DNA from: Pseudomonas sp. AB6
Lineage (GTDB): Bacteria > Pseudomonadota > Gammaproteobacteria > Pseudomonadales > Pseudomonadaceae
DNA length: 64,000 bases
Direction of reading: 5' to 3'
Assembly (NCBI RefSeq): GCF_034314105.1
Contig: NZ_JAVIWJ010000001.1
Span: 3,101,501-3,165,500 of the forward strand
In this document: piece by piece, positions 1 through 8,127 of the stretch
How positions within the stretch are numbered: position 1 is the stretch's first letter
How the letters are laid out: every line of letters begins with the position of its first letter
Notes under the pieces: model-generated
Databases searched by the model: none
What the model was told of the DNA's origin: nothing
What the model saw: the letters and a program-made list of their open reading frames with translations, nothing else
Translations under genes and position numbers: made by a program

Positions 1-622
1 CCGGCACTATTTCTTCGTCGAAAAACCCCGCCGCCTGAGCGATAGCTGCTTTTTGCTGGCTGCGTAACGCGAAGGCGTCTTGATCGGCGCGGGAGATTGC
101 GAAATCCTCGGCCACGTTATCGCCGGTCTGTGGCATTGAGTCGACACCGTATCGAGCCTTCATTAGCGGATTGATAAAGCGCCAGCCAATCGTGGTGTCT
201 TCCAATTTCATGTCACGAGAGAACGCCGCATCCGCTTTGCCCATGACGAAGGGCGCCCTGGACATCGACTCGACACCGCCCGCAATCGCAAGCTCCATCT
301 CACCGCTGGCGATGGCTCGGAACGCACTGCCAACAGCGTCCATCCCAGACGCGCAAAGTCGGTTAAGCGTGACGCCAGGAACACTCTCCGGCAAGCCCGC
401 CAGCAAAGCAGCCATTCGCGCCACGTTGCGGTTATCTTCGCCGGCTTGGTTAGCACAACCGAAAAACACTTCATCAACCTGTCGCCAGTCCACAGATGGG
501 TTGCGCTCCATCAGCGCCTTGATCGGTACAGCGGCTAAATTGTCAGCACGCACCGTTGCAAGGCCCCCGCCGAATCGGCCGATGGGCGTACGAATCGCAT
601 CACAAATATAAACGTCACGCAT
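1..622 (-). CDS. pcaF: Beta-ketoadipyl-CoA thiolase PcaF, N-terminal part (runs off the left edge)
   Basis: This thiolase carries out the last step of the beta-ketoadipate pathway, cleaving 3-oxoadipyl-CoA with CoA to succinyl-CoA and acetyl-CoA in the cytoplasm. About 207 N-terminal residues are visible, opening MRDVYICDAIRTPIGRFGGG. The acyl-accepting cysteine lies in NRLCASGMDAVG near residue 90, and GGVESMSRAPFVMGK follows; both are typical of thiolases and closest to PcaF. The start ATG (620-622) shares one base with the TAA of the upstream CoA-transferase gene, so the two are likely translationally coupled. The family is about 400 residues, so roughly half lies outside the window. Other acetyl-CoA acyltransferases are possible, but the pcaIJ neighbours make PcaF the best call. 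Confidence 0.93.
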   Translation of the reverse strand, partial: MRDVYICDAIRTPIGRFGGGLATVRADNLAAVPIKALMERNPSVDWRQVDEVFFGCANQAGEDNRNVARMAALLAGLPESVPGVTLNRLCASGMDAVGSAFRAIASGEMELAIAGGVESMSRAPFVMGKADAAFSRDMKLEDTTIGWRFINPLMKARYGVDSMPQTGDNVAEDFAISRADQDAFALRSQQKAAIAQAAGFFDEEIVP

Positions 623-1401
623 TATGCTTCTCCCGGCGTCTGGCCGTGAGCGGCAGCGGTTCGCGCCTCCAGATCACGCAGGGCGGTTAATTCGACGTTG
701 GAAGGAACATCAGAAATTACGACGCTCTGGGCAAAGCGCACGTCCCAACCGGTGGCTGCAATCACCTGCTCCCGGGTGACGCCTGGGTGCAGCGTGGTGA
801 CCACGAATTCATGGGTAACAAGTTCGGGCTCCATGATGCACAGGTCAGTAATGATGCCGACGGGGCCGGCGCCCGGCAGCCCCAGTTTTTTGCGCGAATC
901 ACCACCTTCGCCGTGACCGACAGAGGTGATGAAGTCGAGCTTGTTAACGAACGCTCGTGCCGACTGTTTGAGAATGATCAACACCGATTTCGCCGAACCG
1001 GCAATCTCCGGTGCCCCGCCCGCTCCCGGCAAGCGTACTTTCGGATGGTAATAGTCGCCGACCACCGTGGTGTTGATGTTGCCGAAGCGGTCGACTTGAG
1101 CCGCGCCTAGAAAACCGACGTCGACTCGGCCGCCTTGCAGCCAATAACGAAAAATCTCGCTTGTGGAGACGACGGTATCAGCGGTTTCCGCCAATTCCCC
1201 GTCACCGATCGACAACGGCAGAACGCTGGGCTTGGCGCCAATCGGGCCGGACTCATAAATCAGTACAACGTCTGGCGCAGAAGTAAGCCGGGCCAGGTTT
1301 GCCGCCTTGGACGGCAGACCAATACCCACGAAGCATACTGAACCATTTCTCAATCGACGGGCCGCAGCGACAGTCATCATTTCATTGGTCGTGTAAGTCA
1401 T
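622..1401 (-). CDS. pcaJ: 3-oxoadipate CoA-transferase subunit B
   Basis: Beta subunit of succinyl-CoA:3-oxoadipate CoA-transferase, which activates 3-oxoadipate for the thiolase encoded next. The 259-residue protein carries a family I CoA-transferase fold. The YESGPIG segment (around residues 49-55) matches the position of the catalytic glutamate of B subunits, and GGRVDVGFLGAAQVD and ITDLCIMEPE follow. Its start overlaps the end of the alpha-subunit gene by 4 bases (ATGA), and its stop overlaps the thiolase start by one base, so pcaI, pcaJ and pcaF form one leftward, coupled unit. The length and sequence resemble the CatJ/PcaJ type rather than the shorter enteric AtoA type. Confidence 0.92.
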   Translation of the reverse strand: MTYTTNEMMTVAAARRLRNGSVCFVGIGLPSKAANLARLTSAPDVVLIYESGPIGAKPSVLPLSIGDGELAETADTVVSTSEIFRYWLQGGRVDVGFLGAAQVDRFGNINTTVVGDYYHPKVRLPGAGGAPEIAGSAKSVLIILKQSARAFVNKLDFITSVGHGEGGDSRKKLGLPGAGPVGIITDLCIMEPELVTHEFVVTTLHPGVTREQVIAATGWDVRFAQSVVISDVPSNVELTALRDLEARTAAAHGQTPGEA

Positions 1402-2258
1402 GACTTTGTCCCTGGTGCACCGGCCAACCGGGCTTTGAATTCATCGAAGTCAGCGGTGCCATGAATGTAATCAGCGATCCACGCACTAAAGCTTTCACGG
1501 TCTCGAGCAATGGCGTCCCACGCTTGGTAGAAACGATTATCCCGCTCGTAGTAACCATGCGCGTAGGACGGATGCGCACCTCCCGGTACCAGACACACCG
1601 CGCTCAAGGCCCAAGTGGGTAATACGCAAGCGTTCATTGGCGCATTCAGGTTGTCGACGATCTCTTCGACGGTGACGATGCAGCGCTTGGCCGCCAACGC
1701 CGCTTCTTTTTGCACGCCGAGAATGCCCCACAGCAGCACGTTTCCTTTGCGGTCGGCCTTCTGCGCGTGAATCACAGTGACGTCAGGACGCACCGCCGGA
1801 ACTGCCGCCAATACCTCACCGGTAAAGGGGCAGGTCACGGTTTTGATATAACGATTCACCTTCGGCAAATCCGATCCAGCATAAGCTCGGAGCACTGCAA
1901 ACGGCAGACCGGAGGCGCCCGCAACATAGGCGTTAGCAAGGTCGGCGTGGCTGTGCTCCTCAATCTCAAGCTCATGTGGCCATTGTTTCTCGACCGCGTC
2001 TCGTAGTCGATGCAGAGAACCGACACCTGGATTACCGCCCCACGAGAAGATCAGTTTTTTCGCACAACCGGCGCCGATCAACTGGTCGTATATCAGGTCG
2101 GGTGTCATGCGAACCAACGTTAGAGCTTTCTTGCCCTGACGAATAATTTCATGACCGGCCGCGCTGGGAATCAGATGAGTGAATCCTTCCAGCGCTACAA
2201 TGTCGCCATCGTTGATGAATTGCTTCACGGCATCGTGCAAAGACAGAATTTCTGCCAT
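1398..2258 (-). CDS. pcaI: 3-oxoadipate CoA-transferase subunit A
   Basis: Alpha subunit of succinyl-CoA:3-oxoadipate CoA-transferase, 286 residues, starting MAEILSLHDAVKQFINDGD. The glycine-rich CoA-binding stretch GGNPGVGSLHRLRDAV (about residues 94-109) and the N-terminal DGDIVALEGFTHLIP segment are typical of the family. A Shine-Dalgarno-like GGAG lies just before the start ATG at 2256-2258. It is the first gene of the leftward pcaIJF unit, 165 bases downstream of the end of pcaR, and a PcaR-like box sits in that gap. Expression is therefore probably induced by beta-ketoadipate through PcaR. Confidence 0.92.
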   Translation of the reverse strand: MAEILSLHDAVKQFINDGDIVALEGFTHLIPSAAGHEIIRQGKKALTLVRMTPDLIYDQLIGAGCAKKLIFSWGGNPGVGSLHRLRDAVEKQWPHELEIEEHSHADLANAYVAGASGLPFAVLRAYAGSDLPKVNRYIKTVTCPFTGEVLAAVPAVRPDVTVIHAQKADRKGNVLLWGILGVQKEAALAAKRCIVTVEEIVDNLNAPMNACVLPTWALSAVCLVPGGAHPSYAHGYYERDNRFYQAWDAIARDRESFSAWIADYIHGTADFDEFKARLAGAPGTKS

Positions 2259-2354
2259 GGAAGTACTCCTTAACTCAACATCACACCACTTACATAGCGC
2301 AAAACAACGGCGCTGGATTTCGCATCAGGTTATGCTGACGCAAGGGTGCTAACA

Positions 2355-2369
2355 ATCCGATAATCGACT
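2355..2369 (-). promoter_or_regulatory. Putative PcaR box upstream of pcaI
   Basis: The 9-base core CGATAATCG (2358-2366) matches the core of the PcaR operator recalled from P. putida (GTTCGATAATCGCAC). It lies about 100 bases before the pcaI start. The flanks match poorly, so this is a weaker site than those in front of pcaR. Confidence 0.5.
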
Positions 2370-2423
2370 AAGTGTTCGCTGATCGCCCAGCTTGTGGGGA
2401 GAGATCGACGTTGAAACATGCGG

Positions 2424-3266
2424 TCAAGTAAACAGCTGAGTACTCAGGTCTCGGCTCGCATCAAGCATAATTGGCAAAAAACGCTGTTCCAGATCGCGAC
2501 GCACTACTCGTCCAGCGCTGGTGCTGACGTTAAGCGCAGCCAATACCTGCCCCGAAGCGTCATACACCGGGACTGCTATCGAACGCAGCCCCTGCTCCAA
2601 TTCCTGATCAACGATGCACCAACCTTGTTGGCGAACCTGCTGCAGACATTCCAACAGCGCTTCAGGAGTGGACACTGTACGACTGGTTTTGGGTTGTAAA
2701 TCGACATGATCGAGATACTCCTGCAACGACGCGTCGTCCATCGCAGCTAGCAAAATCCGGCCCATAGACGTGCAATAAGCCGGCAAACGCCCGCCTACCG
2801 ATAAATCCACCGAGATCAATCGTTGGGTCGTCGCCGAGCGAGCGATATAAAGAATGTCGTCGCCTTCGAGGGTGGCCATGTTGCAGGCTTCGTGGAGCTG
2901 ATCACTCATGCAGTCCAGATAAGGTTGCGCCGAAATAGCCAGCGGTGTGGACGATAAATAGGCATGCCCCAGGGTCAACACTTTAGGCAGCAACGAATAG
3001 ACACGACCATCGCAGGTTGCATACCCGAGCTTAATCAAGGTGTGCAGGCAACGGCGCACAGCGGCGCGAGGAATTTCCGTGCGGTGGCTGATTTGGGCGA
3101 TAGTCAATTGGCGCTTTCGCTCTTGAAAGGCATGAACCACCGCCAGTCCTCGGGCCAAAGACGTCATAAAGTCAGGATCGCCCGTGAGCGCCTGAATTCG
3201 TTTGGCAGGAGATGCAACGATGGGCGGTGCCAGCGAAGCAAAAGAATTTCGTAATTGGTCATTCAT
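2424..3266 (-). CDS. pcaR: Pca regulon regulatory protein PcaR (IclR family)
   Basis: IclR-family transcription factor that in P. putida activates pca genes in response to beta-ketoadipate. The 280-residue protein has an N-terminal winged helix-turn-helix (about residues 35-90, SLARGLAVVHAFQ through RTEIPRAAVRRCLHTL) and a C-terminal effector domain (RLPAYCTSMGRILLAA, CIVDQELEQGLRSIAVPV). I place the start at the ATG 3264-3266 (MNDQLRNSF). An in-frame GTG three codons upstream is possible, and neither has a strong ribosome-binding site. The gene lies immediately upstream of pcaIJF in the same direction, with two PcaR-like boxes about 80-115 bases before its start, consistent with autoregulation. 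Confidence 0.92.
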   Translation of the reverse strand: MNDQLRNSFASLAPPIVASPAKRIQALTGDPDFMTSLARGLAVVHAFQERKRQLTIAQISHRTEIPRAAVRRCLHTLIKLGYATCDGRVYSLLPKVLTLGHAYLSSTPLAISAQPYLDCMSDQLHEACNMATLEGDDILYIARSATTQRLISVDLSVGGRLPAYCTSMGRILLAAMDDASLQEYLDHVDLQPKTSRTVSTPEALLECLQQVRQQGWCIVDQELEQGLRSIAVPVYDASGQVLAALNVSTSAGRVVRRDLEQRFLPIMLDASRDLSTQLFT

Positions 3267-3346
3267 GCTAAACACCGCTTTTATGGCCGTTGGAGGCAGG
3301 TTTGATAGCCTTTGGGGCCTTTTTTTGCGTCTACTCTTTTACCGTT

Positions 3347-3380
3347 GTGCGATTATCGAACCAACGGCCGATAATCGCAA
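3347..3380. promoter_or_regulatory. Paired PcaR operators upstream of pcaR
   Basis: Bases 3347-3361 read, on the minus strand, exactly GTTCGATAATCGCAC, the 15-base PcaR site recalled from the P. putida pcaIJ promoter. A second, inverted copy at 3366-3380 (plus strand GGCCGATAATCGCAA) matches 12 of 15. The pair is centred between pcaR and a putative rightward promoter whose TTGACC box begins at 3381, so one operator pair could control transcription in both directions. Confidence 0.7.
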
Positions 3381-3407
3381 TTGACCCGCTCACAATATCC
3401 TTATACC
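3381..3407 (+). promoter_or_regulatory. Putative promoter for a divergent transcript
   Basis: TTGACC (3381-3386) and TATACC (3402-3407) resemble sigma-70 boxes with a 15-base spacer, which is shorter than the ideal 17. It directly abuts the second PcaR-like operator and would drive the candidate RNA that ends at the terminator near 3509. Confidence 0.35.
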
Positions 3408-3412
3408 TTTCA

Positions 3413-3509
3413 CGGGCCACCAAAGTGACTTCTTGGAAATACTGGTCAGGTACCCACGAGAAGTCCCTAGGCACGGCCTCGCCCACGAAGCGAGGCCGTT
3501 TTACTTTTT
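3413..3509 (+). ncRNA. Candidate small RNA divergent from pcaR
   Basis: No coding region is seen here, yet the stretch reads like a structured transcript of about 95 bases. A nine-pair hairpin with one G-U pair (GACTTCTTG at 3427-3435 with CGAGAAGTC at 3457-3465) is followed by a strong terminator-like hairpin (ACGGCCTCG 3473-3481 with CGAGGCCGT 3491-3499) and a T-rich tail. A sigma-70-like promoter and PcaR-type boxes lie just upstream. I do not recognise the RNA. The hairpin could instead be a bidirectional terminator with no local transcript. Confidence 0.4.
3473..3509 (+). terminator. Rho-independent terminator-like hairpin
   Basis: A nine-base-pair GC-rich stem (3473-3481 with 3491-3499) and nine-base loop are followed by TTTTACTTTTT. 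No protein gene ends just upstream on this strand, which is the main reason to suspect a small RNA. Confidence 0.65.
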
Positions 3510-4091
3510 GCGTCATATCCCATCACACCCCGTTCGATGTTCGGTTTCTTTATGGCCCTTTGTGGTGAGCGAAGTCATAAATCATCAACGCCTGACGGCC
3601 ACCATCTGAACAAAAGTCGACGTTCAATTATAAAGTTCCATCGATACTGCAAATAGAGGAGCCGGGAACTGCCATACAAAGAAATGCCGCACAAATAAAT
3701 GACGTCTCGTACCCAACGTGCACATAGAGTTGACGTCGCCCCTTATCTTGGAGATAGTATCCGTCATTCGACTGGCTATTATGCCCTGCAGCGATTGTGC
3801 ATTTTCCGCGCTAAGCGTGAATCCATCTGAACCCTGCCCATGTTTGCGCAAGATTCGGTTCGCAAGCAGATGTCGAATTTTGTTAGCCAACGCGCTTGCA
3901 ACTCGTAACTGTCGCTACGACAGCTGTTCTTTCTGGTGCCCGTAGCCGCGTGCAGCTACAGAAAGTGCTTACACAATTACCGGGCAAGGACTACGCCGTT
4001 TAATAGCCCTGTGGACCGGATATATCTTGTGTAACAACTTTCCAAGCTCTGCGTTTTCACCAGAATAAATTCTACTTTATTAGGTAAAACT
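3510..4091. other. Intergenic stretch, no gene recognised
   Basis: Short open frames exist on both strands (for example 3624-3890 minus and 3718-3945 plus) but they overlap each other, have unnatural residue composition and no good ribosome-binding sites. I see no convincing gene, repeat or RNA here. The right end must hold the promoter of the small gene at 4092. Confidence 0.5.
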
Positions 4092-4289
4092 GTGACGAAA
4101 GACGAACTGCGCGCGGAACTTGAGCGCCAGGAACAACGTTACAAGGATGTATACGGCGGGGCAGTCACCACCTACGCCGCACAACCAGAGCCGGAACGTA
4201 AGCCTTGGCGCAAAAGAGCCAGCCTTCTCGATCAAGCTTTCCAGCAAGAACTGCATAAAATGGAAAAAGACCTTAAAGAAGAACCCTAG
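4092..4289 (+). CDS. Small conserved hypothetical protein
   Basis: A 65-residue, highly charged, probably cytosolic protein, starting [20 protein letters not shown] from a GTG codon with a weak AGG upstream. It consists of an N-terminal amphipathic helix rich in Glu, Arg and Gln, a proline-containing linker ([15 protein letters not shown]) and a second charged helix ending [10 protein letters not shown]. There is no signal peptide or membrane segment. Coding-like residue bias and resemblance to small Pseudomonas proteins support a real gene, but I know of no function. It stands 238 bases before the phosphate transporter in the same direction; co-transcription is uncertain. Confidence 0.6.
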   Translation: MTKDELRAELERQEQRYKDVYGGAVTTYAAQPEPERKPWRKRASLLDQAFQQELHKMEKDLKEEP

Positions 4290-4526
4290 CTATTTAGACC
4301 CAAGTCAGTCTTGGTGGGTTACGGTGCTGCCCTATTATGTCGGCGCAGTGCCCGGCTTATTGTCCAGTGCATGTAAAAACGTTCAGCTATCTTTCCGATA
4401 GCCTGTCAGGCGGTAGCTGTACTTATCGATTTTATTTAAGAATGTAAGCGATGAGCATCAGGTGCATCGATTTTTAGGGTTTTCTGGCATAATCGCGCCC
4501 CCTTACGGCACAGTCATAAAACCTTC

Positions 4527-5999
4527 ATGATCGATTTTTTCAGCGGACTGGACGCTTGGGTAGTTGTGAGCTTGCTGCTCGCTCTGGCCTTCGTTCTCAC
4601 CTTCGAGTTCATTAACGGCTTTCATGACACTGCTAACGCAGTCGCGACAGTCATTTATACCAAAGCCATGGCGCCGCACCTGGCGGTTTTCCTGTCCGGC
4701 GCGTTCAACTTTCTTGGTGTATTGCTGGGCGGTGTTGGCGTGGCGTATGCCATTGTCCACTTACTGCCTGTCGAATTACTGATCAACGTAAATGCCGGGC
4801 ACGGTCTGGCCATGGTGTTCTCATTGCTCGCAGCGGCCATCACCTGGAACCTCGGTACTTGGTATTTTGGAATACCGGCCTCCAGCTCACACACCTTGAT
4901 CGGTTCAATTCTCGGTGTAGGCCTAGCAAATGCGATCATCAATAACATTCCGCTAGCTGACGGTATTAACTGGCAAAAAGTAATCGATATTGGTTCCTCG
5001 CTGGTCTTCTCGCCAGTGGCTGGCTTCTTCGTTTCAGCCTTATTGCTGGTAAGTTTGAAGTGGTGGCGTCCGCTGTCGAAGATGCACAAAACGCCCGATC
5101 AACGTCGCAAACTTGACGACAAAAAGCATCCTCCGTTCTGGAATCGCCTTGTATTGGTAGTTTCCGCCATGGCCGTCAGTTTTGTGCATGGTTCCAATGA
5201 CGGACAGAAAGGGATTGGTCTGATCATGCTCGTATTGATCGGTATCGTACCGGCTCAATTCGTGCTCGACCTAAGCAGCACGACCTACCAGATAGAACGC
5301 ACCCGCGATGCCACGTTGCATCTGAGCCAGTTCTATCAGCGTAACAACGCGACGTTAGGTGAATTTCTAGCACTGGGCAAATCGAAGGACGGCGATCTGC
5401 CGGTTAGCTCCAGCTGCAACCCAGAGCAAAGTGAGCCGACAATTAACGCGTTGTTGGACACCCTTAAAGGTGTCACTGACTACCACGCCCTCTCGGCTGA
5501 GAACCGCATTGAAGTTCGTCGTTATCTGCTGTGCATGGATGACACCGCCAGAAAAGTTAGCAAGATGCCGGAACTGCCGGCGCGTGAAAAAGCAGATCTT
5601 GAGAAGCTTCGCAAAGACCTGACCGTTACGACTGAATACGCGCCGTTTTGGGTGATTCTTGCGGTCGCTCTGGCGCTAGGCCTCGGCACGATGATCGGCT
5701 GGAAACGTGTGGTGCTGACTATCGGCGAGAAAATAGGCAAACAGGGGATGACCTATGCTCAAGGCATGTCCGCGCAAATCACTACAACCCTAGCCATCGG
5801 CCTGGCAAACATTTGGGCGCTTCCGGTTTCGACCACTCATATTCTGTCGTCGGGCGTCGCCGGAACTATGGTCGCCAACAAAAGCGGCCTGCAAGGCGGC
5901 ACCGTACGGAACATTCTATTGGCATGGGTTCTGACCCTTCCAGCAACTGTCGCCCTTTCCGCAGGTTTGTTCTGGCTTGCGTCTAAAGCGTTGACCTGA
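4527..5999 (+). CDS. Low-affinity inorganic phosphate transporter, PiT family
   Basis: Inner-membrane symporter of the PiT family, which takes up metal-phosphate with protons or sodium. The 490-residue protein has the two inverted family repeats: FINGFHDTANAVATVIYTKA near residue 28 and SFVHGSNDGQKGIGLIML near residue 217, each in a hydrophobic half with several membrane helices. A soluble loop of about 120 residues (roughly 255-370) separates the last helices, as in Pseudomonas PitA-like proteins of about 490 residues. The start codon at 4527 follows a purine-poor leader, so translation may be weak. A hairpin without a T-tract follows the stop. No DUF47 (PhoU-like) partner is adjacent, so the A or B paralogue letter is not assigned. 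Confidence 0.92.
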   Translation: MIDFFSGLDAWVVVSLLLALAFVLTFEFINGFHDTANAVATVIYTKAMAPHLAVFLSGAFNFLGVLLGGVGVAYAIVHLLPVELLINVNAGHGLAMVFSLLAAAITWNLGTWYFGIPASSSHTLIGSILGVGLANAIINNIPLADGINWQKVIDIGSSLVFSPVAGFFVSALLLVSLKWWRPLSKMHKTPDQRRKLDDKKHPPFWNRLVLVVSAMAVSFVHGSNDGQKGIGLIMLVLIGIVPAQFVLDLSSTTYQIERTRDATLHLSQFYQRNNATLGEFLALGKSKDGDLPVSSSCNPEQSEPTINALLDTLKGVTDYHALSAENRIEVRRYLLCMDDTARKVSKMPELPAREKADLEKLRKDLTVTTEYAPFWVILAVALALGLGTMIGWKRVVLTIGEKIGKQGMTYAQGMSAQITTTLAIGLANIWALPVSTTHILSSGVAGTMVANKSGLQGGTVRNILLAWVLTLPATVALSAGLFWLASKALT

Positions 6000-6016
6000 C
6001 TCACTTCCATTGGATC

Positions 6017-6041
6017 TCTGCCCCCGCGACCCGGGGGCAGA
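6017..6041 (+). terminator. GC-rich hairpin after the phosphate transporter
   Basis: TCTGCCCCC (6017-6025) pairs perfectly with GGGGGCAGA (6033-6041) across a seven-base loop. There is no T-run, so this is either a 3'-stabilising hairpin or a poor terminator. Confidence 0.45.
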
Positions 6042-6251
6042 TGACCCTAAAAGCATCGCCTTCAGCTTAGTTCTTTCCACCCCCCGCAAAAAATCTGCGC
6101 CAGCTCTCCCGGCCAGCAATCTACTCCCCTAATCCTTATGGCGGATTAAAAGCCTCAAGACCGAGCCTCAGCATCTTTCTTTATGAACCGAACATCTATT
6201 CCTGACAGTGGTCAACCTAATGGACGACGACAAAACGGAGGGATAATCACC

Positions 6252-7364
6252 GTGCATATCGCTGACATGACTATGTTCTACGCCCCTGCCAGCGGTGGCG
6301 TGCGCACTTATCTAGATGCTAAACATCGGCGCTTGGGACGCTATCCGGGAGTTCGTCATAGCCTCCTTATTCCAGGTCCCAGCCTAAGCCATAAAGACGG
6401 GATTTATAAAGTGCCCGCGCCCGCAGTACCGTTCGGCAATGGATACCGATTTCCGCTTCGCCTAGCACCATGGCGAAACGTCCTGCAAGATTTACAACCA
6501 GATCTGATTGAAGTTGGAGACCCCTATCTAACGGCATGGGCTGCACTTGACGCACGCCGCCAATTAGATGTGCCTGTCATCGGCTTTTACCATTCCGATT
6601 TGCCACTGCTCGTCAGCAACCGCATTGGCAGTTGGATCGGGACCAATGTCGAAGCGTACGTTAGTAAGCTGTACAGCAACTTTGATCGGGTACTTGCCCC
6701 TAGCAGAGTTATGGCCAATAAATTAATAAGTTTGGGCGTACAAAATGTCCACGTTCAACCATTGGGCGTGGATCTCTTGACCTTCTCGCCAACATTGCGT
6801 GATCCCAGCCTGAAGGTTGAATTGGGACTTTCCGAGGACACGCGCCTATTGATCTTTGCGGGCAGAGGCTCACGTGAAAAAAATGTGCCTGTACTACTGG
6901 ATTGCATGAGGCAACTGGGGAGCAAGTACCATTTGCTACTGGTCGGCTCACACATGCCAGCGGTGGTTCCACAGAACGTATCGGTGATTGATCATTTCCG
7001 TCCAGCCAGTGAAGTCGCTCGCCTTCTGGCCAGTTCCGACGCGCTGTTGCACGCTGGGGATCAGGAAACCTTTGGATTGGTTATCCTTGAAGCGATGGCA
7101 AGCGGTATTCCGGTGGTGGCGGTGGCTGCCGGCGCGTTCACTGAAATTGTTCCCGAAACGTGCGGCATACTCTGTCAACCTAACCACGCTGCTGCGATGG
7201 CTAGCGCTGTACAAGAGTTGTTTAGCCACGACAGCGCACAAATAGGCGCTAAAGCGCGCAGCTACGTTGAACAGCAATATGCCTGGGACACAGTGGTCTC
7301 GGGACTGCTCCAACATTATCAAGCGGTGCTCGGCACTCGATCACCGGCACTTGTCCATGTCTGA
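6252..7364 (+). CDS. Glycosyltransferase family 4 protein
   Basis: A cytosolic or membrane-associated GT-B glycosyltransferase that would transfer a sugar from a nucleotide donor. The N-terminal acceptor domain has APASGGVRTYLDAKHRRL. The C-terminal donor domain has LLIFAGRGSREKNVPVLL and the GT4 signature HAGDQETFGLVILEAMASG with the EX7E glutamates. I favour the GTG start at 6252 (VHIADMTMFY), which follows GGAGGG; an in-frame ATG at 6183 would add 23 residues that look non-coding. The last eight bases overlap the deacetylase gene, whose stop in turn overlaps the YbhN-like gene, so the three are co-translated. The natural acceptor is unknown; the context suggests a lipid-linked or envelope glycan. 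Confidence 0.88.
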   Translation: MHIADMTMFYAPASGGVRTYLDAKHRRLGRYPGVRHSLLIPGPSLSHKDGIYKVPAPAVPFGNGYRFPLRLAPWRNVLQDLQPDLIEVGDPYLTAWAALDARRQLDVPVIGFYHSDLPLLVSNRIGSWIGTNVEAYVSKLYSNFDRVLAPSRVMANKLISLGVQNVHVQPLGVDLLTFSPTLRDPSLKVELGLSEDTRLLIFAGRGSREKNVPVLLDCMRQLGSKYHLLLVGSHMPAVVPQNVSVIDHFRPASEVARLLASSDALLHAGDQETFGLVILEAMASGIPVVAVAAGAFTEIVPETCGILCQPNHAAAMASAVQELFSHDSAQIGAKARSYVEQQYAWDTVVSGLLQHYQAVLGTRSPALVHV

Positions 7365-8127
7365 CACCCATCCCGCAGTGCTTGTGGTGTTGCACGACGT
7401 GGCACCCGAGACTTGGTCCGACTATCAACCGTTCGTTGAAGCCATCGATGCTCTGGGTAGCATACCTATGACGTGGCTAGTGGTTCCGGACTTCCACAAG
7501 CGCAACCCTCTGGGTATTGACCTTCATTTTCAGCGGGTGTTGGAAAGTCGCGTGGCTCGTGGCGACGAACTGGCGCTGCACGGTTACTACCACTGTGACG
7601 ATAGTCCACCCCCAAAGACGCCGCGTGAGTATTTCATGCGCCGTATTCTTACATGGGAAGGCGAGTTTTATGCGCTTGATCACGATCACGCTCTCGCTCG
7701 ATTACAAGCCGGCGTTGAGCTTTTTGAGCGTCTTGGTTGGCCACTTCACGGATTCGTTGCACCGGCTTGGTTAATGAGTGACGGGACACGGGAAGCCTTG
7801 CGTGCAATGCATTTTTCCTACACCAGCGACTCACAAAATCTTTTTCAACTGCCTGACTTTTCCAAGATTGCAGCGCCAGGGATGGTCTGGAGCGCTCGCA
7901 GCGCGTGGCGGCGAGGTGTATCGAAACTGGTTAGTGATCGGCTAGAAATTATGTTCCAGAAGGCTCAAGTGATCCGGCTTGGACTGCACCCAGTCGACAT
8001 GCGCCACCCCTTTTCCCGGAATTACTGGCTAAAACTGCTGCAACGGTTGATTGACGGGGGCCGCACGCCAATGACTAAAGCTGACTGGATAGCCACGCAC
8101 CACAATGCCCCAAGGTCCATAGCGTGA
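7357..8127 (+). CDS. DUF2334-type polysaccharide deacetylase-like protein
   Basis: A 256-residue protein of the polysaccharide deacetylase superfamily (DUF2334 branch), predicted to remove acetyl groups from N-acetyl sugars using a divalent metal. Visible motifs are VLHDVAPETW near the N-terminus (the catalytic Asp region), GDELALHGYYHCDD (metal-binding histidines) and LHGFVAPAWLMSD. There is no signal peptide, so it would act in the cytosol. I place the start at ATG 7357 (MSDTHPAVLVVLHD) because the family begins there; a longer frame from 7267 only reads the end of the glycosyltransferase gene. It overlaps the upstream gene by 8 bases and the downstream gene by 4. Confidence 0.85.
   Translation: MSDTHPAVLVVLHDVAPETWSDYQPFVEAIDALGSIPMTWLVVPDFHKRNPLGIDLHFQRVLESRVARGDELALHGYYHCDDSPPPKTPREYFMRRILTWEGEFYALDHDHALARLQAGVELFERLGWPLHGFVAPAWLMSDGTREALRAMHFSYTSDSQNLFQLPDFSKIAAPGMVWSARSAWRRGVSKLVSDRLEIMFQKAQVIRLGLHPVDMRHPFSRNYWLKLLQRLIDGGRTPMTKADWIATHHNAPRSIA

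Noticed and set aside
3624..3945. Two overlapping frames on opposite strands in the pcaR-pit gap
   Set aside because: They overlap each other, lack RBSs and have no coding-like composition.
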